The translations under genes and the position numbers were made by a program. Of a DNA stretch of 64,000 nucleotides, positions 1 through 8,921 are shown one piece after another. The stretch comes from Ardenticatenales bacterium (GTDB taxonomy: Bacteria; Chloroflexota; Anaerolineae; Promineifilales; Promineifilaceae), in contig JACKBL010000001.1 in the NCBI GenBank assembly GCA_020634515.1, positions 1,054,001 through 1,118,000 on the forward strand, in the 5' to 3' direction. Position 1 is the first letter of the stretch; every line of letters starts with the position of its first letter. Under the pieces are notes generated by a model, which saw only the letters and a list, made by a program, of their open reading frames with translations, was not told the DNA's origin and did not search any database.

Positions 1-201
1 GCGGACCTGCGTCTGCACGGTGGGCGGTGGCAGCCGTGGATCATGATGGAAATTAGCCGCGCGCTGTACGTGGGCGCGCAGGATGGAGATACGCCGATTG
101 TTGCGCCTGACCCGTGGCGGATTGCGGAGATTCGGGCGCGGTTGTGGCGCGGTATCAGCGCGTTGGCGCGTGATTTTGAGGAAGTGGGTTTTCTGGCGTG
201 A
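1..201 (+). CDS. C-terminal fragment of an unidentified protein
   Basis: An open frame runs from the left edge to a TGA at 199-201 and gives 66 residues. The tail is Trp/Arg-rich with the sequence ISRALYVGAQDG and ends EEVGFLA. I do not recognise a family. Its stop overlaps the GTG start of the next gene by three bases, which suggests translational coupling and one transcript with the M28-type peptidase. The gene's start lies outside the window. Confidence 0.6.
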   Translation, partial: ADLRLHGGRWQPWIMMEISRALYVGAQDGDTPIVAPDPWRIAEIRARLWRGISALARDFEEVGFLA

Positions 202-1577
202 AAAAGATTTCGTCTGGTAGATGGCTGTTATTAGCCTTAATAGTGTTGTTCTTGACGGTGGGCTGCGCCACAATGGGGGCGTCATCAAGCCAGGCGCTGC
301 CTACGATTGTGCCCTCGGCGGTGCGCGTGTTGACGCTGGATGATTTGCGGGCACAGGCAGCAAGGCCGGTTAATTTCGGGGGGGACGCGCCGGTCGGTCT
401 GGCGCTGAACCCGGAGATTGTGGCGATGCTGGAAGAGGTGTCGCGCCAGAATTTGATTGCCTATGTGCGTCAGTTGGAGAGTTTTGGCACGCGCAACACG
501 TTTAGTGCGATTGATCAGCCCGATTTTGGTATTGGCGCGGCGCGGGATTGGATTTTGTCTGAGATGACGCGCGTGGGGGGCGGGCGGCTGCAAGTGAGTT
601 TCCAGGATTACCCGATGGCGTTTGAGGGGGTGTCCAATACGCAGCGGAATGTGGTGGGGGTGTTGCCGGGGACGGGGTGGCACGCGGGCGTTGTGGTGAT
701 GGTGGCGAATTATGATACGCGGGCGGAGGATTGGCTGGATGGGGAGAGTCTGGCTCCGGGCGCCGATGATAATGCCAGCGGGGTGGCGGCGCTGCTGGAA
801 GTGGCGCGGGTGATGAGTGCGCGGGAGTGGTCGCAGACGGTGATTTTCGTGGCGACGACGGCGGAGGAGCAGGGGACGTATGGGGCGCGCAATTTTGTGC
901 AGACGGCGCTGGCGAATGGGGTGCGGATTGATGCGGCAATTAACAATGATATGGTGGGGGGACGTGCCGGCATTCCCCAATCCCTCCGCCTTTACTCTCC
1001 TGGCCCGGATACCTCCATTTCGCGCCAACTGGGGCGATACATCCACCTGATTGACTCCGTTTATTTGCCCGAATTTCCCGTGGTTATGATGGATGCCCTG
1101 GATCGGGATGGCCGCTGGGGCGACCACCGCGAATTTGTGCGCGCGGGCGTGGCCGGCGTGCGCCTCATTGAGTCCGCGGAAGATCTTTCCATCCAGAATT
1201 CGACGGCGGACACCTGGACGCTGGTTGATTTTGACTATTTGCGCAAGATGGCGCAGCTTAATCTGGCCTCGCTGGCGAACATGGCCGCCGCGCCGGGGCA
1301 ACCGGACGCGCCCGCCGTCTCGCCGGGGGATGCGCCGGGCAGTTACCGCGTGGTGTGGGATGTGGACGCGAACGCGGCGGGGTATGCGGTGGTGTTCCGC
1401 CCGCTGAATACGATGACGTATGACGAGGCGATGTTTCATTATGTGGGGGTGGAAAATGCCGGCAATCTCCTCATCCCCGACCTCAATCCCTCCGTCACCT
1501 ACGCCGTCTCCCTCGCGGCACTGGACACCGGCGGGCGCATCGGCGTCTTCTCCCCCGAAGTCCTCACCGGCCCCTAA
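198..1577 (+). CDS. M28-family zinc peptidase-like lipoprotein with C-terminal Fn3-like domain
   Basis: 459 residues from a GTG start that overlaps the upstream stop. Residues 1-23 are a lipoprotein signal with lipobox LTVGC. The peptidase fold spans about 85-365. The bridging Asp of the family is seen as APGADDNASG (D190), the Glu pair as AEEQ (E223/E224), a later Asp as NNDMVG (D251) and the last His as DHREF (H310). The first metal ligand, normally the His of an HYD motif, is Asn here (NYD, N171), so one zinc site may be lost or altered. Residues about 370-457 look like a fibronectin type III domain. The protein probably sits outside the membrane and trims peptides, if it is still active. 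Family assignment is strong; activity is uncertain because of the His-to-Asn change. Confidence 0.85.
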   Translation: MKKISSGRWLLLALIVLFLTVGCATMGASSSQALPTIVPSAVRVLTLDDLRAQAARPVNFGGDAPVGLALNPEIVAMLEEVSRQNLIAYVRQLESFGTRNTFSAIDQPDFGIGAARDWILSEMTRVGGGRLQVSFQDYPMAFEGVSNTQRNVVGVLPGTGWHAGVVVMVANYDTRAEDWLDGESLAPGADDNASGVAALLEVARVMSAREWSQTVIFVATTAEEQGTYGARNFVQTALANGVRIDAAINNDMVGGRAGIPQSLRLYSPGPDTSISRQLGRYIHLIDSVYLPEFPVVMMDALDRDGRWGDHREFVRAGVAGVRLIESAEDLSIQNSTADTWTLVDFDYLRKMAQLNLASLANMAAAPGQPDAPAVSPGDAPGSYRVVWDVDANAAGYAVVFRPLNTMTYDEAMFHYVGVENAGNLLIPDLNPSVTYAVSLAALDTGGRIGVFSPEVLTGP

Positions 1578-1607
1578 ACCGATTGATCATGCCTGGCGAC
1601 CCGCGCT

Positions 1608-1656
1608 TCTACCAACTGTCAACCGTCAACTGACTACTGACCACTGCCAACTGTTC
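1608..1656 (+). repeat. Degenerate short CAACTG-type repeat
   Basis: The intergenic stretch between the peptidase and the next lipoprotein holds repeated CAACTG / GACCACTG units. Similar low-complexity strings occur at 26795-26823, 57945-57963 (complement) and 61688-61728 (complement). They resemble the short tandemly repeated sequences known from cyanobacteria and other filamentous bacteria. No function can be read from them. Confidence 0.5.
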
Positions 1657-1679
1657 ACTGTTTTTGAAGGAGGAACATT

Positions 1680-2429
1680 ATGACAAGAAATACCATGCTG
1701 CTTGTATTATTATGGATAAGTGTGCTGCTGCTGGCGGGGTGTGGGGGTGATGAAATGCCGGCATCTCCCAACAAAGAAGCGGATGCGCCTGTTCAGAATG
1801 CCGCGCCGGCGCAACCATCCAACGCCACCGGGGGCACAACAACCATCAAAGGGGAAGTTTGGGCGGACAACTGGTTTGCTTTTTATGCGGGAGAGCAACT
1901 GATCCAGGAGGATTCGGTCCCCATCACCACGGAGCGCTCCTTTAACGCGGAAACCTTCACCTTTGACGCTTCTTATCCACTTGTCCTCAACTTTATCGTC
2001 AAAGATTATAAGGAAAACGACACCGGCCTGGAGTACATTGGCACAAACCGGCAGCAAATGGGAGATGGCGGCTTTATTGCCCAGTTTACCGATGCGATTA
2101 CGGGAGAACTGATCGCCGCCACGGATGCCGCCTGGTCCTGCCTTGTCATTCAAGAAGCGCCGCTGGATAAATCTTGTGAGCGGGAGGCAAACCCCGTTGC
2201 CGGCCAGGCTCCCTGTGACTTTATGGCAATGGATGAACCGGCTAACTGGAAGCGCGCCGACTTTGACGCCTCCGCCTGGGCCGGGGCCACTGTCTACACG
2301 GCGGCGCAGGTTGGTCCCAAGGATGGATACGAGCAAATACGGTGGAATCAGGCGGCAAACCTGATCTGGGGACCCGATTTGGAAACGAACAATACGCTCT
2401 TGTGTCGCGTCGTCGTTGCCGGACCCTGA
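1680..2429 (+). CDS. Hypothetical lipoprotein
   Basis: 249 residues, preceded by a strong Shine-Dalgarno sequence GAAGGAGGA. Residues 1-21 form a lipoprotein signal with lipobox LLAGC, followed by an Ala/Pro/Thr linker to about residue 50. The remainder is acidic and Trp-containing, with four Cys after the lipobox (near SCLV, KSCE, APCD and LLCR) that could make two disulfides. I do not recognise the domain. A 9-bp stem hairpin at 2429-2460 follows the stop and may weaken read-through into the PPK2 gene. Confidence 0.75.
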   Translation: MTRNTMLLVLLWISVLLLAGCGGDEMPASPNKEADAPVQNAAPAQPSNATGGTTTIKGEVWADNWFAFYAGEQLIQEDSVPITTERSFNAETFTFDASYPLVLNFIVKDYKENDTGLEYIGTNRQQMGDGGFIAQFTDAITGELIAATDAAWSCLVIQEAPLDKSCEREANPVAGQAPCDFMAMDEPANWKRADFDASAWAGATVYTAAQVGPKDGYEQIRWNQAANLIWGPDLETNNTLLCRVVVAGP

Positions 2430-2492
2430 CGGAAACGGCTGCGGCAGTCATCGTTTCCGTGGGCCTGAAAACGTGCCAGAATGGAGGTTCAG

Positions 2493-3311
2493 ATGTCTGA
2501 TTTGCAGGTAAGTGATAGTCACCAGATGCCACCGGGAGTAGAAGTAGACCTGGCGCGGTGTCCCACGAAAGCAAAGCCGTTTCACCAGGATCGCGCGGCG
2601 GCGGAGGCGGAGTTTAAGGCGCTGCGGGATGAGTTGGTCGCCTGGCAGGTGCGGCTCTATGCGGAAGGGCGGCAAAAGCTGTTGATTGTGCTGCAAGCGA
2701 TGGATGCCGGGGGCAAGGACGGCACCATTCGGCGCGTTTTCCAGGGCGTGAATCCGCAGGGTGTGCAGGTCACGTCCTTCAAGGTTCCCACGGCGGCGGA
2801 ACTGGCGCATGATTTTCTCTGGCGCGTGCATCAGCGGGTTCCGGGCAGCGGCATGATCGGCGTCTTCAACCGCTCCCATTATGAGGATGTGCTGGTCGTG
2901 CGCGTGCACAACATTGTGCCCGAAAGCGACTGGCGTCCCCGCTACGAGCAGATCAACCAGTTTGAGCGATTGCTGGTGGACACGGGCACGACGGTTCTCA
3001 AGTTCTATTTGCACATCTCCAAAGAGGAGCAGCGGCAACGCTTTCAGGAGCGGCTGGATGATCCACAGAAGCAGTGGAAGTTTTCTCTGGAGGATGTGGA
3101 AAAGCGGCGATTCTGGGAGGATTACATGGCGGCGTATGGCGAGATGCTCACGCGCTGTACGACGGTTGCCGCGCCCTGGCATGTCATTCCGGCGGACCAG
3201 AAGTGGTATCGTAATCTGGCGATTGCTCGCGTGATTGTGGGGACACTGCGAGGGATGAACCCGCGGTTTCCCGCGCCGGCGGATGATCTGGCAGGCGTCG
3301 TCGTGACGTAA
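2493..3311 (+). CDS. ppk2: Polyphosphate:nucleotide phosphotransferase, PPK2 family
   Basis: 272 residues from the ATG at 2493, chosen because GGAGG at 2483-2487 lies five bases before it; an in-frame ATG at 2481 overlaps that signal. PPK2 kinases move phosphate between polyphosphate and nucleotides. The Walker A-like loop MDAGGKDGT (about residues 70-78) and the Walker B-like FNRSHYEDV are both present, as is the lid region with WKFSLEDVEKR. The NRSHYEDV form and the length of about 270 fit the TIGR03709-type, class III group, which uses polyphosphate to phosphorylate AMP and ADP. The protein is cytosolic. No polyphosphatase or ppk1 is nearby. Confidence 0.9.
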   Translation: MSDLQVSDSHQMPPGVEVDLARCPTKAKPFHQDRAAAEAEFKALRDELVAWQVRLYAEGRQKLLIVLQAMDAGGKDGTIRRVFQGVNPQGVQVTSFKVPTAAELAHDFLWRVHQRVPGSGMIGVFNRSHYEDVLVVRVHNIVPESDWRPRYEQINQFERLLVDTGTTVLKFYLHISKEEQRQRFQERLDDPQKQWKFSLEDVEKRRFWEDYMAAYGEMLTRCTTVAAPWHVIPADQKWYRNLAIARVIVGTLRGMNPRFPAPADDLAGVVVT

Positions 3312-3377
3312 TATCGGCCGTTGGAAAGTGGATGATGACCTGGAATAGAAAACGTCCCCGTTGTCTCACCGCGCGAC

Positions 3378-3938
3378 CTAATGGTTGCGCAGGCCATTGA
3401 GTTTTTTGCTAATCTCCATATCAATCATGCGCTGGAAAAGCGAGATTCGTATACCGCAAACCAGCTCCATCGTTTCAACGTAGTTTTTATAATGCCCTTC
3501 GGCGATCAATCCGGCGACGACGTCTGTGACGCGCTGGAAAGCACAGAATATCGCCTCCGCTTGCTCAGGATCGAAGGTTGCCATGCACTTTTGTAGGAAT
3601 AACCGTTGGATACGACCCATTATTCCCAACATAAAGGCATTGCTCACCCGACGCTGGATGTGCACCAGCCCAACATGCCATTGACGTTGCCAGAATTCAG
3701 GTGTGATTTGACCACTCGTTACTTCCATGTACCAATGGCGCAAGGTTTCTTCTCGGTCTGGTCGCTCGCCTGGTTTGAAGACTCTGGTTGTTGGTTCATA
3801 GCCAAATAACGTGTCGTAGAATTCTGTTATAACGTCATCAACCCATTCTTGGGTAATGTCGGCGCTTTCCTTCAGGAATCTATAATCATCATCCGATAGG
3901 CCTGTCAACGTGATGAGGGTCTGAAGAGTCTCGTCCAT
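3378..3938 (-). CDS. Protoglobin-domain heme protein
   Basis: 186 residues, one globin domain of the protoglobin / globin-coupled-sensor type and no output domain. The sequence VGLVHIQRRVSNAFMLG matches the F-helix region of that family and supplies the proximal His (about H93). WYMEVTSG and FWQRQWHVG are other family signatures. Single-domain protoglobins bind O2, CO or NO in the cytosol; a ligand or redox-sensing role is likely but unproved. The gene is transcribed alone, convergent with ppk2 across 66 bases. Its upstream side holds a 103-bp mobile element at 4111-4213. Confidence 0.85.
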   Translation of the reverse strand: MDETLQTLITLTGLSDDDYRFLKESADITQEWVDDVITEFYDTLFGYEPTTRVFKPGERPDREETLRHWYMEVTSGQITPEFWQRQWHVGLVHIQRRVSNAFMLGIMGRIQRLFLQKCMATFDPEQAEAIFCAFQRVTDVVAGLIAEGHYKNYVETMELVCGIRISLFQRMIDMEISKKLNGLRNH

Positions 3939-4102
3939 AAGTAGTTTCCTCGTGTCGAAATGGATGCGCGAAGTAGCGGCTGGCAGCGACCTACAGGGAC
4001 GATATAACAGTTTGCATTAAGAACAGGTCCGACTCTTGTGAGTGCCGTTTTGGCGGCGGAGTACCCTGAGATGGTGCGTGCAGCGTCGCGCCAATATAGA
4101 TA

Positions 4103-4221
4103 AAGAAATTGTAACTATTCACGTCTCCGAGAGATTGGACCAATTTTGTAGACATCAATAAGATTCAACCAGAGCAAATTGGTCCAATCTGGGCAGATGA
4201 CCTGTATAGTCACAAGAATTT
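4103..4221 (-). mobile_element. 103-bp MITE-like element, copy A, with target duplication
   Basis: The core is 4111-4213. It is flanked by AAGAAATT (4103-4110) and AAGAATTT (4214-4221), an 8-bp target duplication with one mismatch. The ends are imperfect inverted repeats, GTAACTATTCACGTC against GTGACTATACAGGTC (12 of 15). Inside is a perfect 15-bp inverted repeat AGATTGGACCAATTT. By eye the copy is identical to those at 38292-38394 and 54026-54128. It encodes no protein and would need a transposase from elsewhere. The rest of the 3939-4449 gap shows nothing else I can name. Confidence 0.85.
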
Positions 4222-4449
4222 ATGGATTTGTGTACTTCGCTTGCTAGACCACGTTATTATAGGGGAATCTGATACGCGGAACAAGAAAAAGGAAAGAAAA
4301 ATGATGACTACTCACCACCGTTTTTAGCGTTCAACCACGATTTACTGTGGTGCTACCTGGCTTGGCAGTTACCAGAAAACCAGTAATTACAGGACCTGAT
4401 CTCGTTCTGTTTTGCTGAGTTGGCAGTCGATCTGTCTTGTGCTGATACG

Positions 4450-5010
4450 TCAGTTAAATTCCGATTCTTCCGTGGTGGCCGTGCCATTCCCTTCGCTATT
4501 GCTGAACGCGCCGGCCACGACAGGCTCCTGCGAATAGTCAAAGCCAGGGGCTTGACCCGCCACATAGGGGTCAATGTGCTGACTGCCACAGTACGGGCAC
4601 AAATTCCATTGCAACTCCATCAACTCCTCACAGTCCGGACAGCGTTTGCGTACCCGTGTATGGCAGTGCGGGCAGAGCAGCCAGCGCGGCTCCACCGTGC
4701 GTGAGCAGCCGGGGCAGTGGGGACGCTCCTCGATTTCTTGCAGCAGCGCTTCTTCTTCCAGTGCCCGCTCATAAACAGCGGCCAACGTTTCCGGTGGGCG
4801 CAAAATCAGGTAGATGACAATGCCCACCACAGGCAGCGCGGCAACCACGAGCGCGGCGAAAATCTGGGCGAAGGGATCGCGGGAGCGCAAGCGCATGTCG
4901 CGGAAGGTCCAGATGACCAGGCTGAGCCAGACAGCGGCCAGGAGCGCCCCCAAAACGGCGGCGATGAGCGTGGCATAGGCGATGATGGTGTCCAGGGAGG
5001 GAATGGTCAT
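4450..5010 (-). CDS. Membrane protein with double zinc ribbon
   Basis: 186 residues. Two transmembrane helices lie at about 10-35 and 46-70, followed by a Glu-rich linker. Then come two or more zinc-ribbon knuckles: CPGC, CPHC, CPDC and CPYC (about 100-145). The Asp/Glu/Ser tail is probably disordered. Proteins of this layout are common next to unrelated genes in Chloroflexota and have no known function. The zinc ribbons face the cytosol if the short N-terminus is outside, which is inference. Transcribed towards the protoglobin gene. Confidence 0.75.
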   Translation of the reverse strand: MTIPSLDTIIAYATLIAAVLGALLAAVWLSLVIWTFRDMRLRSRDPFAQIFAALVVAALPVVGIVIYLILRPPETLAAVYERALEEEALLQEIEERPHCPGCSRTVEPRWLLCPHCHTRVRKRCPDCEELMELQWNLCPYCGSQHIDPYVAGQAPGFDYSQEPVVAGAFSNSEGNGTATTEESEFN

Positions 5011-5109
5011 ACGGCGATTCTCCAGCGGCTTTCACGGCCCGCTGGCGCGAATTATACCACATCAATCGGCGTAAAGATGGGTTCAATCTGTAGCCAGATT
5101 GAACCCATC

Positions 5110-5688
5110 TTATGATGCCGTTGGCGCGGCGGATACGCGCCAATAGACGCTGTTTTCCCGCTGCATCAGGCCGTGGTCAATGAACGAACGGCGGAACCAG
5201 GCGGAATCCTGGTGGTGCTGCTTGATGATCTCATTCACCTCGCGTTCCGTATACCGCCGGTCCATCTCAAACTTGTCCACCAGCCATTTAATGACCACAA
5301 GCTGCTTTTTGTACTGCGCCGGGATGGCCGTGATGCGCTCACCATCGAGGAAAGTTTTCAGCACCTTGCGCTCCCACTCGTCACCAACGACATCCTGCGC
5401 CAGGTTTGCCAGCCTCTCCTGGCTGAGCAGGTCCGCGCTCATGCTTTCCAGAAATTTGGTGTTCAGACGATAGATGCGCACGTTGCCCGCCGCCTCTACG
5501 TCCACGAGACCAAACTCGCGCATCATGTGTAGATGGTGGGAAATGGTTGGCTCGCGCAGGTCCAGCATGGCCGCCAACTCCCCCACGCTACGCGTTTCGT
5601 TGGCTAATAAACCCAGCAGCTTCAGCCGCGTCTCGTTGCCCAATACCTTGAAAAAGTTGAGCAGCGTCTCGAAACTGTCTTGACTCAT
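5110..5688 (-). CDS. ArsR-type HTH regulator fused to DUF2087
   Basis: 192 residues. Three ATG codons follow one another (5694, 5691, 5688); the third is used here because GAGGTGG abuts the first and needs some spacing. Residues about 5-85 form a winged helix with the recognition region REPTISHHLHMM. Residues about 115-185 match DUF2087 (KWLVDKFEMDRRYTEREVNEIIKQ ending in a YWR motif, in shorter pieces), a domain often fused to such regulators. There are no Cys pairs as in metal-sensing ArsR proteins, so the signal is unknown. The gene stands alone, and the long AT-rich 5' side (5695-6194) may hold its promoter. Confidence 0.85.
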   Translation of the reverse strand: MSQDSFETLLNFFKVLGNETRLKLLGLLANETRSVGELAAMLDLREPTISHHLHMMREFGLVDVEAAGNVRIYRLNTKFLESMSADLLSQERLANLAQDVVGDEWERKVLKTFLDGERITAIPAQYKKQLVVIKWLVDKFEMDRRYTEREVNEIIKQHHQDSAWFRRSFIDHGLMQRENSVYWRVSAAPTAS

Positions 5689-5936
5689 CATCATCCACCT
5701 CGCAAATTCAAAGAAATTCTAATTAGACGGAAATCTATTTAGAATTCTATCGAAGTTGCGCGTTCTGTCAAGGGACGTGAAACGGTTGTTGGCCCGTGTG
5801 CCCAAACATAAAGGCTTTGTTCTGTTTTCAGGACATGGGAAAAGAGCAACAAGACTGAACCGCACTATAAAAGACCTCTGCTTTCCGCTAAATTTACGGA
5901 CATAGTTAGCCAATTAAGGGGAGCCAGTCGTTTAGA

Positions 5937-6045
5937 TGCCGGCATCCATCCCAAAGAACCCCAAGGAACGGAAATAAAATAAGACAACAGCCCGTCCGAT
6001 AAAGTGTGAAGTTGTTTTCCGACGGCTACTTAGAAAAGAATTGCT
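5937..6045. repeat. Dispersed intergenic repeat segment
   Basis: This part of the 500-base gap at 5695-6194 contains an octamer TGCCGGCA (5937-5944), then AAGGAACGGAAATAAAATAA and GTGAAGTTGTTTTCCGACGG followed by CTACTTAGAAA. The same strings recur at 28780-28812 and 63772-63820, always between genes. No convincing gene lies in this gap. Confidence 0.5.
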
Positions 6046-6194
6046 GTAAATCCAAAAGTAGGCTAACAAAGCGTGCGCCTGACGCTGGGGATTCCGCGCC
6101 GTTTTCAGGCATTTTTCTAGTCTTGTCATTTTCTGGCTGGACGGTTTCGCCGTCCCCGCTCCAGCGCAGGAGACGCAAGCCGTTGGGCGGCAGA

Positions 6195-6866
6195 TTACAA
6201 AAAAGTGGCGATTTCCGCGAGGGGCTTTTTGCGGATGTCGGGGACCTGGGCATTGGCGGCGGGGTAGCCGACGACGAGGAGCAGGAAGGGGCGTTCGTTG
6301 GCCGGGCGGCCGAGGATGTCGTTGAGGAAGTTCATGGGGCTGGGGGTGTGCGTGAGGGTGGCGAGGCCGGCATAATGCAGGGCGGCAATGAGGAAACCGG
6401 TGGCGATGCCCACGGACTCTTGCGCGTAGTAGTGCTTGACTTTGCGCCCATCGGGGAGGAGGCCGTAGGATTGGGCAAAGATGGTGATGAGGTAGGGGGC
6501 GGTTTCCAGGAAGGGTTTGTGGGCGTCCGTGCCCAGCGGGGCGAGGGCGGCGAGCCATTCGGCGGGGGCGCGGTTCTGGTAGAATTCCTGCTCTTCCGCT
6601 TCGGCGGCGAGGCGGATTTGTCGCTTGATGGCCGGGTCGCTGACGATGACGAAGTGCCAGGGTTGCATATTGGCGCCGTTGGGGGCTGTGCCGGCATTTC
6701 GCACACAATCCTCAATAATCTCCCGCGCCACCGGCCGATCCGAAAAATCGCGCACCGTGCGCCGCCGGCGCATCAGCTCATAAAACGCCGCCGCCCGCGC
6801 CCGCATCTCATCCGGCGCATACTCCGTAAACACCAGCGGCAAAAACCGCGCCTCTTCCGCCTTCAT
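6195..6866 (-). CDS. Nitroreductase-family flavoprotein (IYD-like branch)
   Basis: 223 residues, FMN-dependent fold. The phosphate-binding RRRRTVRDFSDRPV (about 33-46) and APNGANMQPWHFVIV (about 61-75) are typical, as are YAQESVGIATGFLIAALH and the late THTPSPMNFLNDILGRP. The last motif and the long C-terminus resemble the iodotyrosine-deiodinase-like branch rather than NfsA/NfsB. The substrate is not known. The start is 26 bases after the ABC ATPase stop, so it is probably the last gene of the transporter operon. An octamer at 6689 lies inside the gene, with a marked change from G-rich to C-rich sequence on the plus strand. Confidence 0.85.
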   Translation of the reverse strand: MKAEEARFLPLVFTEYAPDEMRARAAAFYELMRRRRTVRDFSDRPVAREIIEDCVRNAGTAPNGANMQPWHFVIVSDPAIKRQIRLAAEAEEQEFYQNRAPAEWLAALAPLGTDAHKPFLETAPYLITIFAQSYGLLPDGRKVKHYYAQESVGIATGFLIAALHYAGLATLTHTPSPMNFLNDILGRPANERPFLLLVVGYPAANAQVPDIRKKPLAEIATFL

Positions 6867-6892
6867 TCTTACGCCCCGTTTCCTTGCCAGTC

Positions 6893-7648
6893 TTAATGCG
6901 TTAAAATTTTACTCAAGAACAGCCTGGTACGATCATGCTGTGGATTCGTATACAGGTTATCGGGCGAAGCCACCTCAATCACCTGTCCGTCATCCATAAA
7001 GACCACGCGGTCCGCCGCGGCCCGGGCAAAGCCCATCTCATGCGTGACCACGACCATCGTCATCCCTTCCCGCGCCAGATCGAGCATCACGTCCAGCACC
7101 TCCTTGATCATTTCCGGATCCAGGGCGCTGGTCGGCTCGTCGAACAGCATGATCTTGGGATTCATCGCCAGGGAGCGGGCAATGGCGACGCGCTGCTGCT
7201 GCCCGCCGGACAACTGGCGCGGATAGGCGCTGGCCTTGTCGGGAATGCCCACGCGCTCCAATTGCTGCATGGCGATGCGCGTCGCCTCCGCCTTGTCCCG
7301 CTTGCGCACCAGCCGCTGGGCGATGGTGATGTTTTCCAGGGCGGTGAGGTGGGCGAACAGGTTGAATTGTTGGAAGACCATACCCACTTCGGCGCGCACG
7401 TGGTTGATATTCGTGCCTTTGGCTTCCAGGTGTATGCCGTCTATCCACACTTCGCCCAGCGTGGGCACTTCCAGGTGGTTGATGCAGCGCAGCACGGTGC
7501 TTTTGCCGGACCCGCTGGGGCCGACGACGACGACGACTTCGCCGCGCCGTATGGTCAGATTCACGGATTTGACGGCCTGCACATTGCCGAAGTATTTGTG
7601 CAGGTTGTTGATGACGATGATGTTGCTGCCCAGGCTTTTATTTTCCAT
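6893..7648 (-). CDS. Polar amino-acid ABC transporter ATP-binding protein
   Basis: 251 residues, full-length for the GlnQ/HisP group. Walker A is VGPSGSGKST (about 38-47), the Q-loop is MVFQQFNLF, the signature LSGGQQQR, Walker B MLFDEPTSALD and the switch His VTHEMG. It powers uptake with the permease encoded just upstream, overlapping it by 11 bases. The family moves polar amino acids; the exact substrate cannot be read from the ATPase. Confidence 0.93.
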   Translation of the reverse strand: MENKSLGSNIIVINNLHKYFGNVQAVKSVNLTIRRGEVVVVVGPSGSGKSTVLRCINHLEVPTLGEVWIDGIHLEAKGTNINHVRAEVGMVFQQFNLFAHLTALENITIAQRLVRKRDKAEATRIAMQQLERVGIPDKASAYPRQLSGGQQQRVAIARSLAMNPKIMLFDEPTSALDPEMIKEVLDVMLDLAREGMTMVVVTHEMGFARAAADRVVFMDDGQVIEVASPDNLYTNPQHDRTRLFLSKILTH

Positions 7649-8489
7649 CTTGTCGTAACCGCCTTTCGTACCAACGCAGTAGCAAGCTGAGGATCAGGGT
7701 CATGGAGAGGTAGAGAAAAGTTAATACGAGGTAGGACTCCCGAAAGCGAAAGGAAGTGCCGGCATACAACCGGCCCATTTGCGTAATATCGCGCACCGCC
7801 AGGACGGAGACAAGGGAGGAGTCCTTGAGCATGGCAATGAAGTCGTTGCCGAGTGCCGGCAAAATATTCCGAATTGCTTGCGGTAGAATAATATGCCGCA
7901 TCGCCTGCCCCGCCGTCATCCCCAGCGAGCGCGCCGCCTCCATTTGCCCATACGCCACCGACTCAATCCCCGCCCGGAACACCTCCGCCAGAAACGCGCC
8001 ATAAATAATCGCCAGCGCCGCAATCGCCCGCGAATTGGTGGAGATCGTGCCCCCTTCCAACCCAATCAGGTCCGCGCCCTCAGGCACAATCACAAACGCC
8101 AGCGTGAAGATCAACACCAGTGTAGGCACGCCGCGCACAAACTCCACATACGTGATCGCCAGATTACGCACGAGCGTGTTTTGGCTGATGCGCCCCAGCC
8201 CGGCCAGCAGCCCTAATACCATGGCTACCAGGAATGCCGTCAACGTGGTGTAAATGGTCACGGAGATACCGCTGCCAATGAACTTTACCAGGTCCCCCTG
8301 CCGCAGCATCTCAAACCCACCCAGTCCCCCTTTGATAAACTCAAAGGCGCGATTGTACTCCTCCCCGGTGATCAGCAGGTAGCCCATCAGGATGAGAAAC
8401 CCGATGATGAATGTCAGCCACCAGGGAAACGCGCGCCAGTCGAGATCGCGCCCACTCTTACCGCGGGCTTGCTGCTCAATGGTTGTCAT
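7638..8489 (-). CDS. Polar amino-acid ABC transporter permease
   Basis: 283 residues with about five transmembrane helices and the HisMQ-type permease domain (about 75-280). The EAA loop reads EAARSLGMTAGQAMRHIILPQA, with the key Gly and the closing IILPQA intact. The N-terminal 70 residues carry an extra helix. It overlaps the ATPase gene by 11 bases and follows the binding-protein gene after a 497-base gap that contains a terminator. The permease is probably a homodimer because only one permease gene is present. Octamers at 7757 and 7854 lie within it. Confidence 0.92.
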   Translation of the reverse strand: MTTIEQQARGKSGRDLDWRAFPWWLTFIIGFLILMGYLLITGEEYNRAFEFIKGGLGGFEMLRQGDLVKFIGSGISVTIYTTLTAFLVAMVLGLLAGLGRISQNTLVRNLAITYVEFVRGVPTLVLIFTLAFVIVPEGADLIGLEGGTISTNSRAIAALAIIYGAFLAEVFRAGIESVAYGQMEAARSLGMTAGQAMRHIILPQAIRNILPALGNDFIAMLKDSSLVSVLAVRDITQMGRLYAGTSFRFRESYLVLTFLYLSMTLILSLLLRWYERRLRQDGK

Positions 8490-8680
8490 GTGACCTCCTT
8501 CGAAGACACCTTGTCGGGCGAGTTCCCAACTCGCCTGAAAAAAGTTGACGGTTGGCAGTGGGTCGTGTCAGCAGCGTTACCATATTTGTCCTCCCACTTG
8601 AGGGGGCTGCTGCCAGATATTTGCTTGTTGGATGGGGTGTGTCGGGAATGAATGCCGGCATCCAAAAAACGTAACTGCAA

Positions 8681-8764
8681 AGGGCGCATCCGCTAATAAA
8701 GGCTTCGCTCGGGAATTGACGGATACGCCGGAAGGGTTCTTGCTTGATGGATAGTCCAAAGTTG
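8681..8764 (+). repeat. Dispersed GCGCATCCGT hairpin repeat, copy 1
   Basis: An imperfect hairpin with arms GCGCATCCGCTAAT and ATTGACGGATACGC, followed by AAGGGTTCTTGCTTG and a TCCAAAGTT end. Copies occur inverted at 23244-23330 and 49629-49703, and as a double copy at 51084-51228. All lie between genes. It has no coding content. The 8490-8680 stretch shows nothing else besides an octamer at 8653. Confidence 0.7.
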
Positions 8765-8921
8765 CCTAAGCCCGCATGAAAACGGGTCCAATCTCCAGAG
8801 AGCGTTAGTCGTTACCAAAAAACTCGAAAACACGGTGAATGGCAATAGGCGTCAAGATCGGGGAGGCACGGAAAAACGCACCACTATCATATCATGAGGT
8901 TGGATGTTCGCCAGTAAACAA

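Noticed and set aside
285..1439. Long antisense frame opposite the M28 peptidase gene
   Set aside because: It is rich in Arg, His and Pro and mirrors the GC-rich third positions of the real gene; no ribosome site or domain.
5719..5913. 64-residue minus-strand frame in the 5.7-5.9 kb gap
   Set aside because: No ribosome site, no conserved feature; it lies in a likely promoter region.
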